64,000 bases of DNA. Origin: Lagopus muta. Taxonomy: Eukaryota; Chordata; Aves; Galliformes; Phasianidae. The stretch is from the NCBI RefSeq assembly GCF_023343835.1, contig NC_064439.1, positions 36,588,508 to 36,652,507 on the forward strand, given 5' to 3'. A model generated the notes under the pieces. The model did no database searches and was not told the DNA's origin. It saw only the letters and a list, made by a program, of their open reading frames with translations. Positions 46,525 through 58,399 of this stretch are shown here, one piece after another (positions within the stretch are counted from its first letter, which is position 1; every line of letters begins with the position of its first letter). The position numbers and the translations under genes were made by a program.

Positions 46525-47518
46525 ACCGGTGCTCTTTAACATCTTTCACCGGTGCTCTTTAACATCTTTATTAATGACATCGATGAGGGAATTGAGTGCA
46601 CCCTCAGCAAGTTTGCTGACGACACCAAGCTGAGTGGTGTGGTTGATACGGTGGAAGGAAGGGATGCCATTCAGAGGGACCTCGACAGGCTGGAGGGCTG
46701 GGCTCGGGTGAACCTGATGACGTTCAACACGGCAAAGTGCAAGGTTTTGCATTTGGGCCGGAAGAACCCCAGGCACCTGTACAGGCTGGGAGGAGTGGTC
46801 CTTGAGAGCAGCTCGGCAGAGAAGGACCTGGGGGTCCTGATGGACGAGAGACTGAATATGAGCCAGCAGTGCGCTCTGGCAGCTCAAAAGGCAAATGGGA
46901 TCCTGGGCTCCATCAGGAGAGGGGTGGCCAGCAGGGACAGGGAGGTGATTGTCCCTCTCTACACGGCTCTTGTGAGGCCCCATCTGGAGTACTGTGTCCA
47001 GGTGTGGAGCCCTCAGTACAAGAAAGACATTGAGATTTTGGAAAGGGTCCAGAGGAGGGCGACTAAGATGATCAAGGGGCTGGAGCACCTCCCCTATGAG
47101 GACAGGCTGAGGGAGTTGGGCTTGTTCAGCCTGGAGAAGAGAAGGCTGCGGGGTGACCTCATTGCAGCCTATCAATACCTGAAGGGAACCTACACCCAGG
47201 AGGGGAGTAAACTCTTCAAAAGGGCTGACAACAGCAGGACTAGGGGAAATGGTTTTAAGTTGAAGGAGGGAAGATTTAGGTTAGATGTTAGGGGGAAGTT
47301 CTTCACAAGGAGAGTGGTTAGGCCCTGGAACGGGCTGCCCAGGGAGGTTGTGGATGCCCCGTCCTTGGACGTGTTTAAGGCCAGGTTGGACGGGGTCCTG
47401 GGCAACCTGATCTGAATATGTATGTTGGTGGCCCTGCTAGGCAGGGGGGTTGGAACTACATGATCCTTGGGGTCCCTTCCAACCCGGGTGATTCTGTGAT
47501 TCTGTGATTCTGTGACAC
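46525..47518 (+). mobile_element. CR1 LINE, about 1 kb, relatively young
   Basis: 5'-truncated CR1 with an uninterrupted reverse transcriptase C-terminal frame, the 3' UTR phrase GATCCTTGGGGTCCCTTCC, and a tail of three GTGATTCT units. A 23-bp unit at the 5' junction is repeated in tandem (46525-46546 and 46548-46569). Among the CR1 copies here it is the least decayed. Confidence 0.95.
46552..47415 (+). CDS. CR1 ORF2 C-terminal reverse transcriptase fragment (287 codons)
   Basis: Encodes the palm segment with the catalytic FADDTKL motif (residues about 22-28), then the thumb/C-terminal region ([80 protein letters not shown]), ending GNLI. The full CR1 ORF2 also has an endonuclease and the N-terminal part of the RT; both are missing, so the piece is not an active enzyme. 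The ATG is simply the first in frame after the truncation point. The antisense frame at 46546-47175 is a shadow. Confidence 0.85.
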   Translation: MLFNIFINDIDEGIECTLSKFADDTKLSGVVDTVEGRDAIQRDLDRLEGWARVNLMTFNTAKCKVLHLGRKNPRHLYRLGGVVLESSSAEKDLGVLMDERLNMSQQCALAAQKANGILGSIRRGVASRDREVIVPLYTALVRPHLEYCVQVWSPQYKKDIEILERVQRRATKMIKGLEHLPYEDRLRELGLFSLEKRRLRGDLIAAYQYLKGTYTQEGSKLFKRADNSRTRGNGFKLKEGRFRLDVRGKFFTRRVVRPWNGLPREVVDAPSLDVFKARLDGVLGNLI

Positions 47519-48487
47519 TAGAGGCTTAGCCTTTTTTCTCCCTGTGATATTTGCATGGTCTGGCAAGTAGGATTGGACATTTGTCTTAGCAGCACGCACC
47601 ACAACAGATGTTGCTCTTTACAAGAATATTTTAATATACATGAGGCATTGCCAAGCTAGTCTGGCATGACTTTGCCAGTGACCTGTTGACCTGAGGTGCA
47701 GCCAGTGTAAAGTGGGCAGGTGGAGAAAGGTGGTGAGTGTGCATATTCTCTCAAGCCCTTGGACAGCCCAGATTACCAGCAGAAGTGGCCAGAGGCACAA
47801 GTCACTTCCCAGCCTGTACCACCAGGTTGGTGGTGGTGTTAAACTGATTATTTTCTCTCCCCTCAGGTGCCACCTGCTGAGCTAATAGAAACCAGCTGGT
47901 TGCGGAGCTCTATAAAGGGAAGCTTACAGCAAGCTAAAAGCATGCTCATTCTGGCTGTGCCCAAAGCACAGGCTTCATCACTGCTGCAAGCAACAAGGCC
48001 TGAGGAGGTTACATCCAACACACTAAGGTTTGTAGCAGCAGAATTATTTCTTCTCTCAAGATTTCTGTAAAAGAGTATGAGAGCAGAGTGAGCTTTTTAA
48101 GGAGGAGGTATTCAACAGGTAGCTGACCGTGAAACGTGATGTTTGGCAGTATGGGAAGTCTCTTTATACTTGAATCCTTTTGAACTGCTATTGCTTAATC
48201 TTGCGAATGCTTAATTGAGTAGATATTTTCCATATTAAAGTATTTTCCCCTCTAGCTTTATTATTATGCACTTGGTACAAATCAGGCAAATGTGGATCTT
48301 AAAAGACAATCTCTATGAAAATGCTGGATATGAAGTCCTAGCTGTATGTTAGAGACTCCATTCAAGTAAAATTGAATCAATATCTACTCTAATCTTCTTC
48401 AGGTGTATCAAGCTTCACTTTCAGTTGTTTCAGTTCTATATATCTTGGGAAAAATACAGGAATTATATTTTCTACAGTACGCTTCTC

Positions 48488-49043
48488 ATGGCATCAGATC
48501 AAGGGAGGTGATCCTGCCCCTCTGCTCTGTGCTGGTGAGACCTCACCTGGAAAACTGTGTCCAGATATGGAGTCCTCAGTACAGGAAAGACACAGACCTG
48601 TTGGAGTACGTCCAGAGGAGGGCCACTGAAATGATACAAGTGATGTGACATCTCTCCTACAAGGGCAGGCTGAAAGAACTGGAGCTGCTCCAGGTAGATT
48701 TGAAAAGTCGCTCCCTTTCAATATCTGAAGGGGGGCTGTAAGAACGAAGGGGACAGACTCTTTAGCAGGGTTTTTTGCTTTTGAAATAGGATAGGCAGAA
48801 ATTATTTCAGACTAAGAGATTTAGATTGGATATAAGAAAGAAACATTTCTTATGATAGGGTCAGTGAAGCACTGAAACAGGTTGCCCCAAGGTGTGGTGG
48901 AGGAGTGGTCCATAGAGATATTCAAGGTCAGACCGGATGGGGCTCTGAGCAACCTGACATAGCTGTACATGTCCCTGTTTGTTGCAAGGGAGTTAGACTA
49001 GATGACCTTTAAAGGTCCCTTCCGACTCAACTCCTAGACTTCC
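48488..49043 (+). mobile_element. CR1 LINE fragment
   Basis: It shows decayed RT C-terminus phrases ([33 protein letters not shown]), then frame breaks and a 3' part ending CCCTTCCGACTC. Inserted about 300 bp after copy A of the duplication. Confidence 0.9.
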
Positions 49044-49269
49044 ACATTCAGATTCCTTCTGCTTAGAACATTATGTTGTTGTATCAGGTGTCTTTGAATA
49101 GTCCAAGTCACGTCTATCAAGCATATTCTAAGTTTTTGTCTTTGAACAGTAACACCCAGCAGATGTGCTTTTTAGTAAAGTATTAACCAATCTCTGCTCT
49201 TAGCTTGAAAAAAGCATTTTCCAGCTCTGATGCTGCATTGTTCAGATGAAAATGCCTTTGTAATTGAAA

Positions 49270-49286
49270 GGGGGGGGGGGGGGGGG
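49270..49286 (+). repeat. Poly-G homopolymer (G17)
   Basis: 17 consecutive G, flanked by GAAA and AAGGCAAT. The second long G run in the window. Confidence 0.9.
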
Positions 49287-49289
49287 AAG

Positions 49290-50560
49290 GCAATTGGAAG
49301 CAACCAATATAGTCTTTGTTTATCAAGACCTTCAGAAAACAACTTGTAAATAGACCTGACTGAGAACTCCTCTAAACAACTGCAGTTTGGAAATTCTAGC
49401 TGCAGGCCACATCTATTTTCCTGACTAGGTTTTCTAAATCTTTTACTTTCTAACAGCTGTTGACTATATAAATGCTGATTGCACCACTGAACAACAGTCC
49501 TCTCTTAACTGTTTGGTACATAATGAAAATAGACTGCAGAGATAAGAAAACAATCTTCAAATTTTCTGTTCTGCTCGTAACTCAATTTGAAAGGTTTATC
49601 CTTTACTGGCATTCATGTATACTTTTGATAATAGGTGAAAATTATTTCACGATTACTTCAAAAGCAATAATTATGTTTTAGAAAGTATACCTAACTTCTA
49701 CTTAGATTTGTTTACTTTTGTCTGGACCATTCTCACTAAGGAAATGATATTGTCAGACTGCTGGCAGATCTCTGAAATAAAGTGAGAAGGCTCATTTCTA
49801 TTACTATCGACCTCCATTTCACTTCTAAGTATTTGTCCAGCAGCATATTTGAGAATTCCTTGAAGGAAAAAAGGGAGAATTTAATGAATGACAGTATTTC
49901 CAGGACAGCAATCAATTTCAACAGCATGGAATTCCTTTACTTTGCCAGTCAGAAAAATAAGCGTACTTCACAGATCTTCTGAAATGTAAATGCAGGTCTC
50001 TAAAATGATCTAGTTGATTAATAATTACATTGGACTAGTTTTTCTAGCCAAACAGTGCTTGGTCTAACCAAAATAATAATTTTCCCAATAAACTTTGCCT
50101 CACTTACGGCTAACATGTTTTGCATTTGGCCAGCTAGCCATTAGTGGTTTCTAGCAACGCTGATAAGGTCTTTTAGCCATTACTCAACCGTGTGCTTGAC
50201 ATGAATGTGCTATGATTAAATGAACTGTGCTTGGTTTCTTTCTTTTTTGCCATCCAGAAGTCATTCCTTGTAACTAGCTCCTTTTCCTAAGCGTGCTTAT
50301 CAAGATAAAATAATTTCTTATCACTTTATTTTCACTACTGCTTTTAGTGGCAGTGACAAATGTTATTACAGCTCTCAAACGCTCCAAGTTTTGTTTCTAA
50401 ACACCTATGTTCTATTTTCTGATAACAGTTTAAGCAAAGAGGAGATTAACAAATTGTGCTTATTTCTACATTACTTGTATCTTAAAACATTTGTATTTCT
50501 CTCTTAGCATAATAACTTCCATACAGTCTACCTCTTCTTTATTATCTGGTACTATTTATG
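49290..50560. other. AT-rich intergenic, nothing recognised
   Basis: Low-GC unique-looking sequence without clear genes or transposons. Confidence 0.45.
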
Positions 50561-50565
50561 TCTCC

Positions 50566-50625
50566 TAGAATCATAGAATCACCAAGTTGGAAAAAAGACC
50601 TCCAAGATCATCTAGTCTTGCCTGG
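50566..50625 (-). mobile_element. CR1 LINE 3' end fragment
   Basis: Short tail: AGAATCATAGAATCACC, then AAGATCATCTAGTC. About 60 bp. Confidence 0.75.
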
Positions 50626-50629
50626 TAAG

Positions 50630-53600
50630 TGAATCTTTCTTGCTCGCGTACCATTTACTGTAAGCAAATTCATGTTTTTGTCCATGAAGATTGATGCCAC
50701 ATTTTGTCTGGGTTAGTTTATCACAAGTAGGTGCATTCCTGTGGCAAAACAACTGTTACAGTGACTGGAGTTGGAGGATTAAAAAGCGCAATCTCAGCTC
50801 AGGTTTGACCTAACGTCAGTGAGGCCCGTGGACAGAGTTGCATCACGTGTATACGTGACATTAGAAGAGTCAGAGCTGTGGTTCTGGGAGCATTCTAGGC
50901 ACTTCTCGTTGGATTTTGTTTCTGGGTGTGGTGCTACATGTTCTTATCCAACACATTGTGTTAGAGGGCTAACTAATGGGCTTTTAAGGCAGGAGGTTGT
51001 TTTTCCTTTCTACGCTAGCAGTTGGATCTGGAATATCCTATGTGATATTAGTTGCTTGCTTTGGTTGATTCCGTGATCAAAGTCTTCAAATAAGAGGAAC
51101 CGTAATATTTTTATTAGACCTTTGTAAAACAAATTGATAATCAAGTCCTTGGTAGAAAATAAGTTTAAAATTCTGACTGACTTCATCAAAGGAGCAACTT
51201 AAATGGCTTTGCCTCATCAGACAATCACACCCACTGTGTTTGGTTTTGTGAAGTCACTTTTGGTCATGCACAATGATCATGCAAGGAACTGCCAGGGCAG
51301 AAGGGCAGCCATGCTCTGGTGTCCCACAGTAAGTTCTTGTTGTAGGCAGCTGGGAGGCCTTCAGAAACCCAGTTAGGATATCCAGCCATGGCTTCTTCTG
51401 CTTCTTAGTCAGCCCCTGCATCAGGCAACTGTGTGGTGATGATGTAAAAGCATGAGGGTAGCTCAACTTGGTCAGAAGAGTAGATGTAACCTGTATTTCA
51501 CTACTTTTATCAAAGCAAGAGGTGGGTTGAAAACTATGATGGTACAAGAAGGTGTACAGTGTGAGAATGGAGGAAAAAAGTGAACATAATGTCTGTTATG
51601 AAGAGTAGCAAATATAATACTGCAAAGTGTCCTCTTTGTTCCTGTCCTTTGGTTAGAAGTACAGACTGCTTAGTGAATGGCTTGCTGGGCTGTTGTGTTT
51701 CAGCCACCTTTGGAGTTACAGATTATCATTTTAGCTCCTGCTGCTAAAATTGTTAGAAATAGGCATTTTGTGTTTTTCACTTTCAATTAAATACTTCTGA
51801 ATATTCAGATGAATCTGCACATACACAAGAGAAGCAAACAAGTGTGGGTTAACTGAAGATGAGCCAACATATGTCTTGTTAAGGTAAAATTCATGTGCTT
51901 TAAATCATCACAGCTGCGTTAAATATAATACCATCTTGATGTGGGGATTTGTTTTGAAACATTTTCAGTTATTCTTTGAAGTAAATAAACAGGTAAAATT
52001 ATTAATAAAATACTTTGGATTTATGGATGAAATTCCAGAGAATATATATACAGGGGCATAAGTTGGATACAGTTGTCTCTTCTGCTACAGACATAATTTA
52101 TTATTAATACTTTAACTGGCTTAAGTAGCCACAGAAACTGTCATTTTAAGTTCAGATAAAAATCAGTAATGCCACAGCACTGTTACAAAAACACACATAA
52201 ATTAATGACACTGATGTTGTATGTAATAGAGTAGTAGGGTGTATCTGGCTATAAGTGTGAGCAAAGGGAGAAACTGAAGTCAATGAAATGCATGTTAGTG
52301 TTTCTTCTGAACTCTTCCACTGAGTATATATCATTAAATCATCCATCAGCTGATCGGAGGCCTGGCTTTCGCCATCACTATGGCAGCAATAAGCATAAAG
52401 CCAGAAGCAAATAAACAGAAGTTTCCCAATACCTTCAACTCAAAGCATGCCACAGACACCATCACACCCACATATACCCCACCACACACACACACGTACG
52501 CATGCACTGCTTTCTGAGTCATTTTTGCCTCTTCTTTCACCTCACACACTTTGTAACTGAGAATGCAGAAACTGTGCTTCTGTTAGCACGCATCCATGCT
52601 CATATTCTCCACTGTAAGCTAGGGACCATAACAGAAAGAACAATAATACCTAAGGCATTCAGTGCACCTGTAATGGCTTTTATGTCTCTTCATCCTATTT
52701 TTGTGTGTTTGTGTGTGTGCCAGTGCATGTCTTAGGAGTGGGTTTGCAGTGGTTGTCTCTGCTAGTAACTTGCTGAAGGACAACTCCAAACTAAAGGGTT
52801 TTGTGCCCTCATTTCCATAGCTGCCCTCACCCAAAATGTTGAAAATGCAAATGATAATGATGTCAGAGGAAATTCTACTATCTGTGGTAAGGTTTCCAAT
52901 TAACTAGAGAATAAGCAATGTCACAAAAGCACTAAATGCCAGCATCTGATCACAGTGGTTCCAAGTCTCAGCACATCTACTTTTTTTTCTTCTCTTTCAT
53001 ACTTGTAAGAGATGTTGTGTAAGGACTGTGAGTGAGTTTATGAAGCGGGCTTCTAAAGCAATCTGTTTCACTGCCTTATACAGAATTTGTCCCCGGCCTT
53101 CAGCCTCCTCGCTCCTTTCTTTCAGAGCACCTTTTCTCTCAAAAATGGTTGTATACAAAATAGATGTGAGATCATCCACACTCCTGGCTGCATGTTAGGA
53201 AGCTTCTCCGCTTTGGTTGAGTCTTCAAATGCGTGTTCTTTCAGGCTTCTGTATGATGACCACGTAATGTGGTTGTTTCTACACTCTCCTTGTGTTCCCC
53301 TCCCCTTTCTAGAGGTATGATGATCTGATGATCTTGCCTGTCATCTGGAGGGCTCAGAACTTTCTGAAAAACAGTTTGCTTCTCTGAAACCCTTCTACCC
53401 CACTGTGATTTGTTCCAGAGGTATTAACTGTTGTAATAACGAACAACTTGGTCACTTCTGTAGAACAGTTTTTGGTATTGTCCAACATAAATGGAGAAAA
53501 ATAAATAGTTCTCAGCCCTATACCACCTTCATTTAAAACCTAAATAACAGCAAAATAACATGGAGGGCATCAACTAATGGGGGTGAAAGCTCTTCGACGA

Positions 53601-55890
53601 AATACCATCATTGGTTACTGCCTTATTACAGTGTCCAGGGTCAGATCTGTGCCGTCTTCACTCCAGGTGTAGACAAGCAATAACAGCAATTGTCACTTGG
53701 TGGAGCCAGATCACTCCGCAACTGGAATGTGCCTTAAAAATGTCTTGCAAAATGGTCTGGAAGTCAGGATTTGCTAAGAATGGTATGAAAAAAGAAAGCT
53801 GGGTATTCGGGGACTTAAATCTTGTGAGAAATAACAATATTTTGCATTTTTCTTTTTAGTTAGTGTGGCATAGGACAAGTAAAGGTCTTACCAGTTGAGG
53901 GAATGTTGTTTGGTTGGAGAAGGGTAGAAGTGCAGTATGGATGCATTTGGTAATCTATGTGCAAATGTGTGAGATGCAACCAAAGCTGTCACTTTTTGGT
54001 TTTGTACTCTTTGAAGGAGTTCAGATGACTGTTGCTAAACTGTGCCACCTTTTTAATCAATTACGTGTCTTTAAAAACACTTGACTCTTTTTCTCATTTC
54101 TCTCTTACCTTTTCTTGAGAGAGAAATAACCGAATTTATTTACGGCGTTAAACAGTATCGTAAAAGGAAAAAATGAGAGGGTTCTAAACTATAAATACCT
54201 TCTTTATACTCTTCTGATATGAACTTTTCCTCACAGTATGTTCCTTTCCTTTCCTGTCCATATGTTTTTGGGTATTTTAATTAATGAGGTGTTATTATTA
54301 GAAGCTCCTCTGGCTTCTGATTCTGTGCTATATTTACTGTAACTGCTGTAACAGAGCTCAGGCAATTTGCATCTCTTTATCTTCAATGAGCAGGAGGATA
54401 TACATTCTCTCTGCCATTTTTGTATCTTCTCATTACACAGCTTTTCCTTGTATTGAATTGCTCCAAACCAGACAGATAATGCTAGGAGGGTCTGCTTGTG
54501 AGGACGTGTGCTGACTGGCACTTACACGAAGTTGTACTTGTTCTTTCCATATATTTTTTTTTAGATCCATCAGATCTCACATGTTGGGGGAAAAGGCTGT
54601 TAGTTTCTCCAGCTAAGTACTTTTTTCAAAATATATTGAAAACAAAGGGAGAAGAGCTTTTTTTTTATTATTTTATTTATTTATTTTTATTTAGTTACCT
54701 CACCAGCCAGAAGAGGCAGGTTGGCTTAGTCTGATGCCAGCAACAAAATGCCCAGCATCCCAGTCCCACGTGTTGTATGGCTGGACTCAGCTCTCATGCC
54801 CCCCTGGAAGTGCATTTCCTTCCATGACACTCTGGATCAGATGGAAGCTGAGATTTTCATGTTCTCAAGATACTGGCAAGCCTGGCACTGAGTCTGGTTG
54901 TAACAGGTCCTATCCTATTATACAAAAGGATGAGAAATAATAGGAGCTATTTACAGATTTAAAGTATGAAAGTATATTAAGGATATTATTAAATTCTACC
55001 TAAGCTTTCCCAGATAGTTAATTTTTTCAATTATTTCTACATAAACCCCACTCTTCCTAGATGGATGAAAACATAATCATAAACCATATGTGATGAACAA
55101 TTTCGTGTGTTACTACAGGCAGTAACAGGATTTTTAATGTGGATTTAATGGCTTTAGCATTATGCCTGTCAAGGAAAGCACATATCATGGAAGTTAAATC
55201 TACATGTAAGGAATACATCACATGTAGAAAAGCAGGATAAGAGAGAATAAATTGACTAAGTGAAATAAAGATGTGATTTTGCCATGTCTAGAAGGGCAGC
55301 ATGGGTTCTTTAAATGCTGTGACATAGAGTAGGGACAGGATGAAAATTGAGCATTGGCCTCTACGATGGCAAAGTCAAGCTGAAAATCAGTATTCTCAGC
55401 TAGCATGTTGGTAGCTTGCTCCCTCTTGATGTGTAGCTTGGGCTGAGGATGGGGCTGGGACCTGGGCCTTGGGTGAGAAGAGCAGTCCCTCAGCTAGCTG
55501 TGAGAGTAAGGAAGCTGGAGCTGGAGATGTCTCTTATTTGACCTGGGCCTGTTCAGCCTGTTCAGTTCTGAGGGAGGTGGTTGTGCCTTGGTGTCAATCT
55601 CAGTTGTAAATCTGGTGAAGTGTGATGAGCTATGTTTCTGTATGATCCCATGAAGTGAACACAGCAGGATGTAGTACAGGAGCTTCAGACTGTCTCTGCC
55701 TCTTTTTCCTAGGTGCAGTAATAGATGTGAAGCCAGGCTGTGCAGGATATTGAGCTCTGAGCTCAGGTGGGCTTGTCAGTGAACAGTAGAGCTCAACATG
55801 GCTGTGTGCCTCAGCCTCCCTACTGACTTTGGGGATCTTTGGTACAAAGGATCCCTGAACACCAGCCCTTTGCTTAGTTTCAGGAATGTA
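50630..55890. other. Intergenic, no gene recognised
   Basis: 5.2 kb of AT-rich sequence with a short (CA)n-like run at 52480-52500, a (GT)n-like run near 52700-52720 and a T/A-rich run at 54656-54695. No transposon recognised with confidence. Confidence 0.45.
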
Positions 55891-55894
55891 GTGT

Positions 55895-56265
55895 GGAGAA
55901 GTGGCTCAGGGGTGACCTCATGGCTCTCTCAACTACATGAAGGAAGGTTCTGGTCAGGTGACAGTTGGCCTCTTCTTCCAGGTAACTAGCAATAGGACTA
56001 GAGGGAATGGCCTCAAGTTGTGCCAGGAGAGGTTGGACGTTAGGAAATAGTTCTTATCTGAGAGAGTGGTCAGGCACTGGAGTGGGCTGCCTGGGGAGGT
56101 GGGGGAGTCACCAACCCTGGAGGTGTTCAAGGAACGTGTAGGTGTTGTACTGAGGGACGTGGTTTAGTGGGAAACATTGGTGATGGGTGGACAGTTGGAC
56201 TGGATGATCTTGGAGATATTCTCCAACCTTGGTGATTCTTTTCTATGATTCTACTCTGTTCTATT
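55895..56265 (+). mobile_element. CR1 LINE fragment
   Basis: CR1 3' region with AGTGGTCAGGCACTGGAGTG, GGAGGTGTTCAAGGAACG and TTGGACTGGATGATCTTGG, ending in TTCTATGATTCTAC. Related to the fragment at 45833-46014. Confidence 0.9.
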
Positions 56266-57564
56266 CTATGTCCAGAGAGAACATAGCAATGACTGGAGCT
56301 GTGGCAGGCATTTGAGGTCTGTTCCTATTTCTGGAGAGCCTCTCTGGCACTTGAAGAGAGTAATTGGACTTTTTTTTGCTTTTATGGCCTGCTTTGCTGT
56401 TTTTCAAGCTTCAGCGGCCATCTGAAACTCAGTATTTAATCGAGTTCCTCAGTTTGAAGCTCTCATCATATATCAAGCTTTTTGCATAGTCACAGGATTT
56501 CGGATTTCCCCCAATGAAGGGCAGAACACACATTGAGCTGGATTGCTTCACTCTTTGTTTGAAAAAATTGATCTCGTGTCGTCTTCTTTTCTGAACTTTT
56601 ATTATTTTTATAACCCTCAAGTCAATATTTAGCATTTTCCAATCAGTGAATCCTTTTTAAACTGAGCATTCAGGATTCCTGTGGTGTAAGAGTTTCCTGT
56701 TTTTCACTTTATGGAGTTTTCAGCTCTCCAGTCATTTTAGTTATTGGTTTGGGCAAAACTCATCTGTAAAAATGACAGCATTCCTTGCAAAACTTGTGAA
56801 AAACCAAAGATTTTGCACAGGAGGGTAAGTTTGAGTAGTTAACTAATAAATCCTGGTCAACATATATTTTGGCAAGCTCCTTGTCCTGGGATTTGCTGTA
56901 GTTTCGATTAGCTGGATTTTTCCTCTTTCTGTGACTTTTGTAGTTTTGGCAAGACTTTGGGCAAAAAAAAAAGTGGCTGAGAAAAATCTTTCAATTCCCC
57001 TCTCTTCTACAGTTTCTCTCAGAAATGTCAGGGAGTGCTCCACCAGCATGTGGAGTGAGTGCTGTGTCCCTGTTCTCCTGCACAGGAGAACTGTTATGAA
57101 AACAGATCCAAGATTTGGATCTTACTGTCAGTGATCAGTTACTTTATGCAAAACTTACGCCTGATGCTCCAGCAGGCCTGAAGGGACAGAAAAAACAATG
57201 TAGAATTCAGTACAAACCACTTAGTATCCGTTTTGGGGATGCCATGGAAGCTCAGAAGGAAGGCAACAAGCAGATTTCTCAATACAATAATATTACATCA
57301 ATTTGTAAAATTAGGATCAAGCAAATTAAAGCACTGAATATGCTCTTGTGTTCAGTGCTCAACTACTTGAAATTTGGTCCAAGAATAATACAGTCCTGAG
57401 CCATCCCACAGTTTGCAACAACAGAGGTTTTCCTAATTGCTTGTGAGCTTTTGCAATAGCAAAAGTCTCACCGTGCTCCTCTTCACCACGAATGTAACTT
57501 TTTGTGGTGTAACACTCATAGAGGGCAGACGCACTGCAGAGAACTCCAGCATACCCTCAGAAGA

Positions 57565-57742
57565 GCCCTCACTCCAGGGAGGGGGTGCAGTCACAGTCCT
57601 TGGAGGCGTTCATGAACTGTGGAGATGTGGCACTGAGGGATGTGGTCAGTGGGCAGGGTGGGGATGGGCTGATAGTTGGACTAGGTGATCTTAGAGCCCT
57701 TTTCCAACCTGGATGGTTCTATGATTCTGTGAGTCTATAAAA
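57565..57742 (+). mobile_element. CR1 LINE 3' fragment inside copy B
   Basis: It shows GTCCTTGGAGGCGTTCATGA, TGGACTAGGTGATCTTAGAG and the tail GGTTCTATGATTCTGTGAG. I see no equivalent at the matching place in copy A. Confidence 0.85.
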
Positions 57743-58399
57743 CCTTGGTCCCTGGCCTCCGGTAAGGGCAGGAGTTACTGCTACCTGCAGGAAAAAGACA
57801 ACCTTAAAGTTGCGGGAGCGATGGCCAACTGGTCAGTGCAGGGAAGTGTTCCCTTTAATAACTGAACAACTGTTTGCTTGAAAAATGCCTCAACTGGGCA
57901 TTGGGGAAACTTTTCTCTGTTAATAGATGCACCACAAAACAACAGCAGCTGAGAGGGGCTCACAAGTGGAAGTCAAGCATCTCCTGAGTCTCTTCTGAAG
58001 CCCAGAGAAAGGAAGAAAAATCTTTTTTTCTTTATGTCAATAGCAAAAATGTTACTAGGGAGGGGTAAACATGCAGAAAGTAACTGAAAAACCTGGCTTG
58101 TTTGTCCAGCCACTTGTCCCATCCCAGGAACTCCCAATTAAAATCCCCAATACTGTATTCTTTCTCACCATAAATAAATAGAATTGTTGGCTTTGTTTTG
58201 GAGTTGAAACACTGTCATCATCCTTAGTTGAGGAGAAAACATATGGGAAAATAAAGTGTGTAGGTGCACTTACTGCCCAAAGCCAAGGCTGGAGGCAAAT
58301 CAGATCAGCAAAGCTAGAAATGTGTCAAGGTGTGATTAATGATGAATGACGCCTTAATTTCATTTTTGTGCACCTTAAATGTAAGTGAAATTGAGAGGG

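Larger units (their letters stand above)
42951..48180 (+). repeat. Segmental duplication, copy A
   Basis: Collinear in direct orientation with 56871-62370. Matching anchors are 42951/56871 (GGCAAGCTC then TTTGCTGTAGTTT), 44765/57965 (TGGAAGTCAA), 44960/58095, 45090-45270/58185-58360 (CAAATCAGATCAGCA-like), 45460-45830/60470-60830 (TTGAATTGCTCTCCC, CTTAGAGTGGAG), 46310-46470/61155-61330 (CTCTTGCAAGTTCA) and 47990-48150/61868-62350 (AACAAGGCCTGA). Diverged, and copy A later received two CR1 insertions. Content not recognised as genic. Confidence 0.75.

Noticed and set aside
46546-47175. 209-codon minus-strand frame
   Set aside because: Antisense shadow of the CR1 reverse transcriptase frame.
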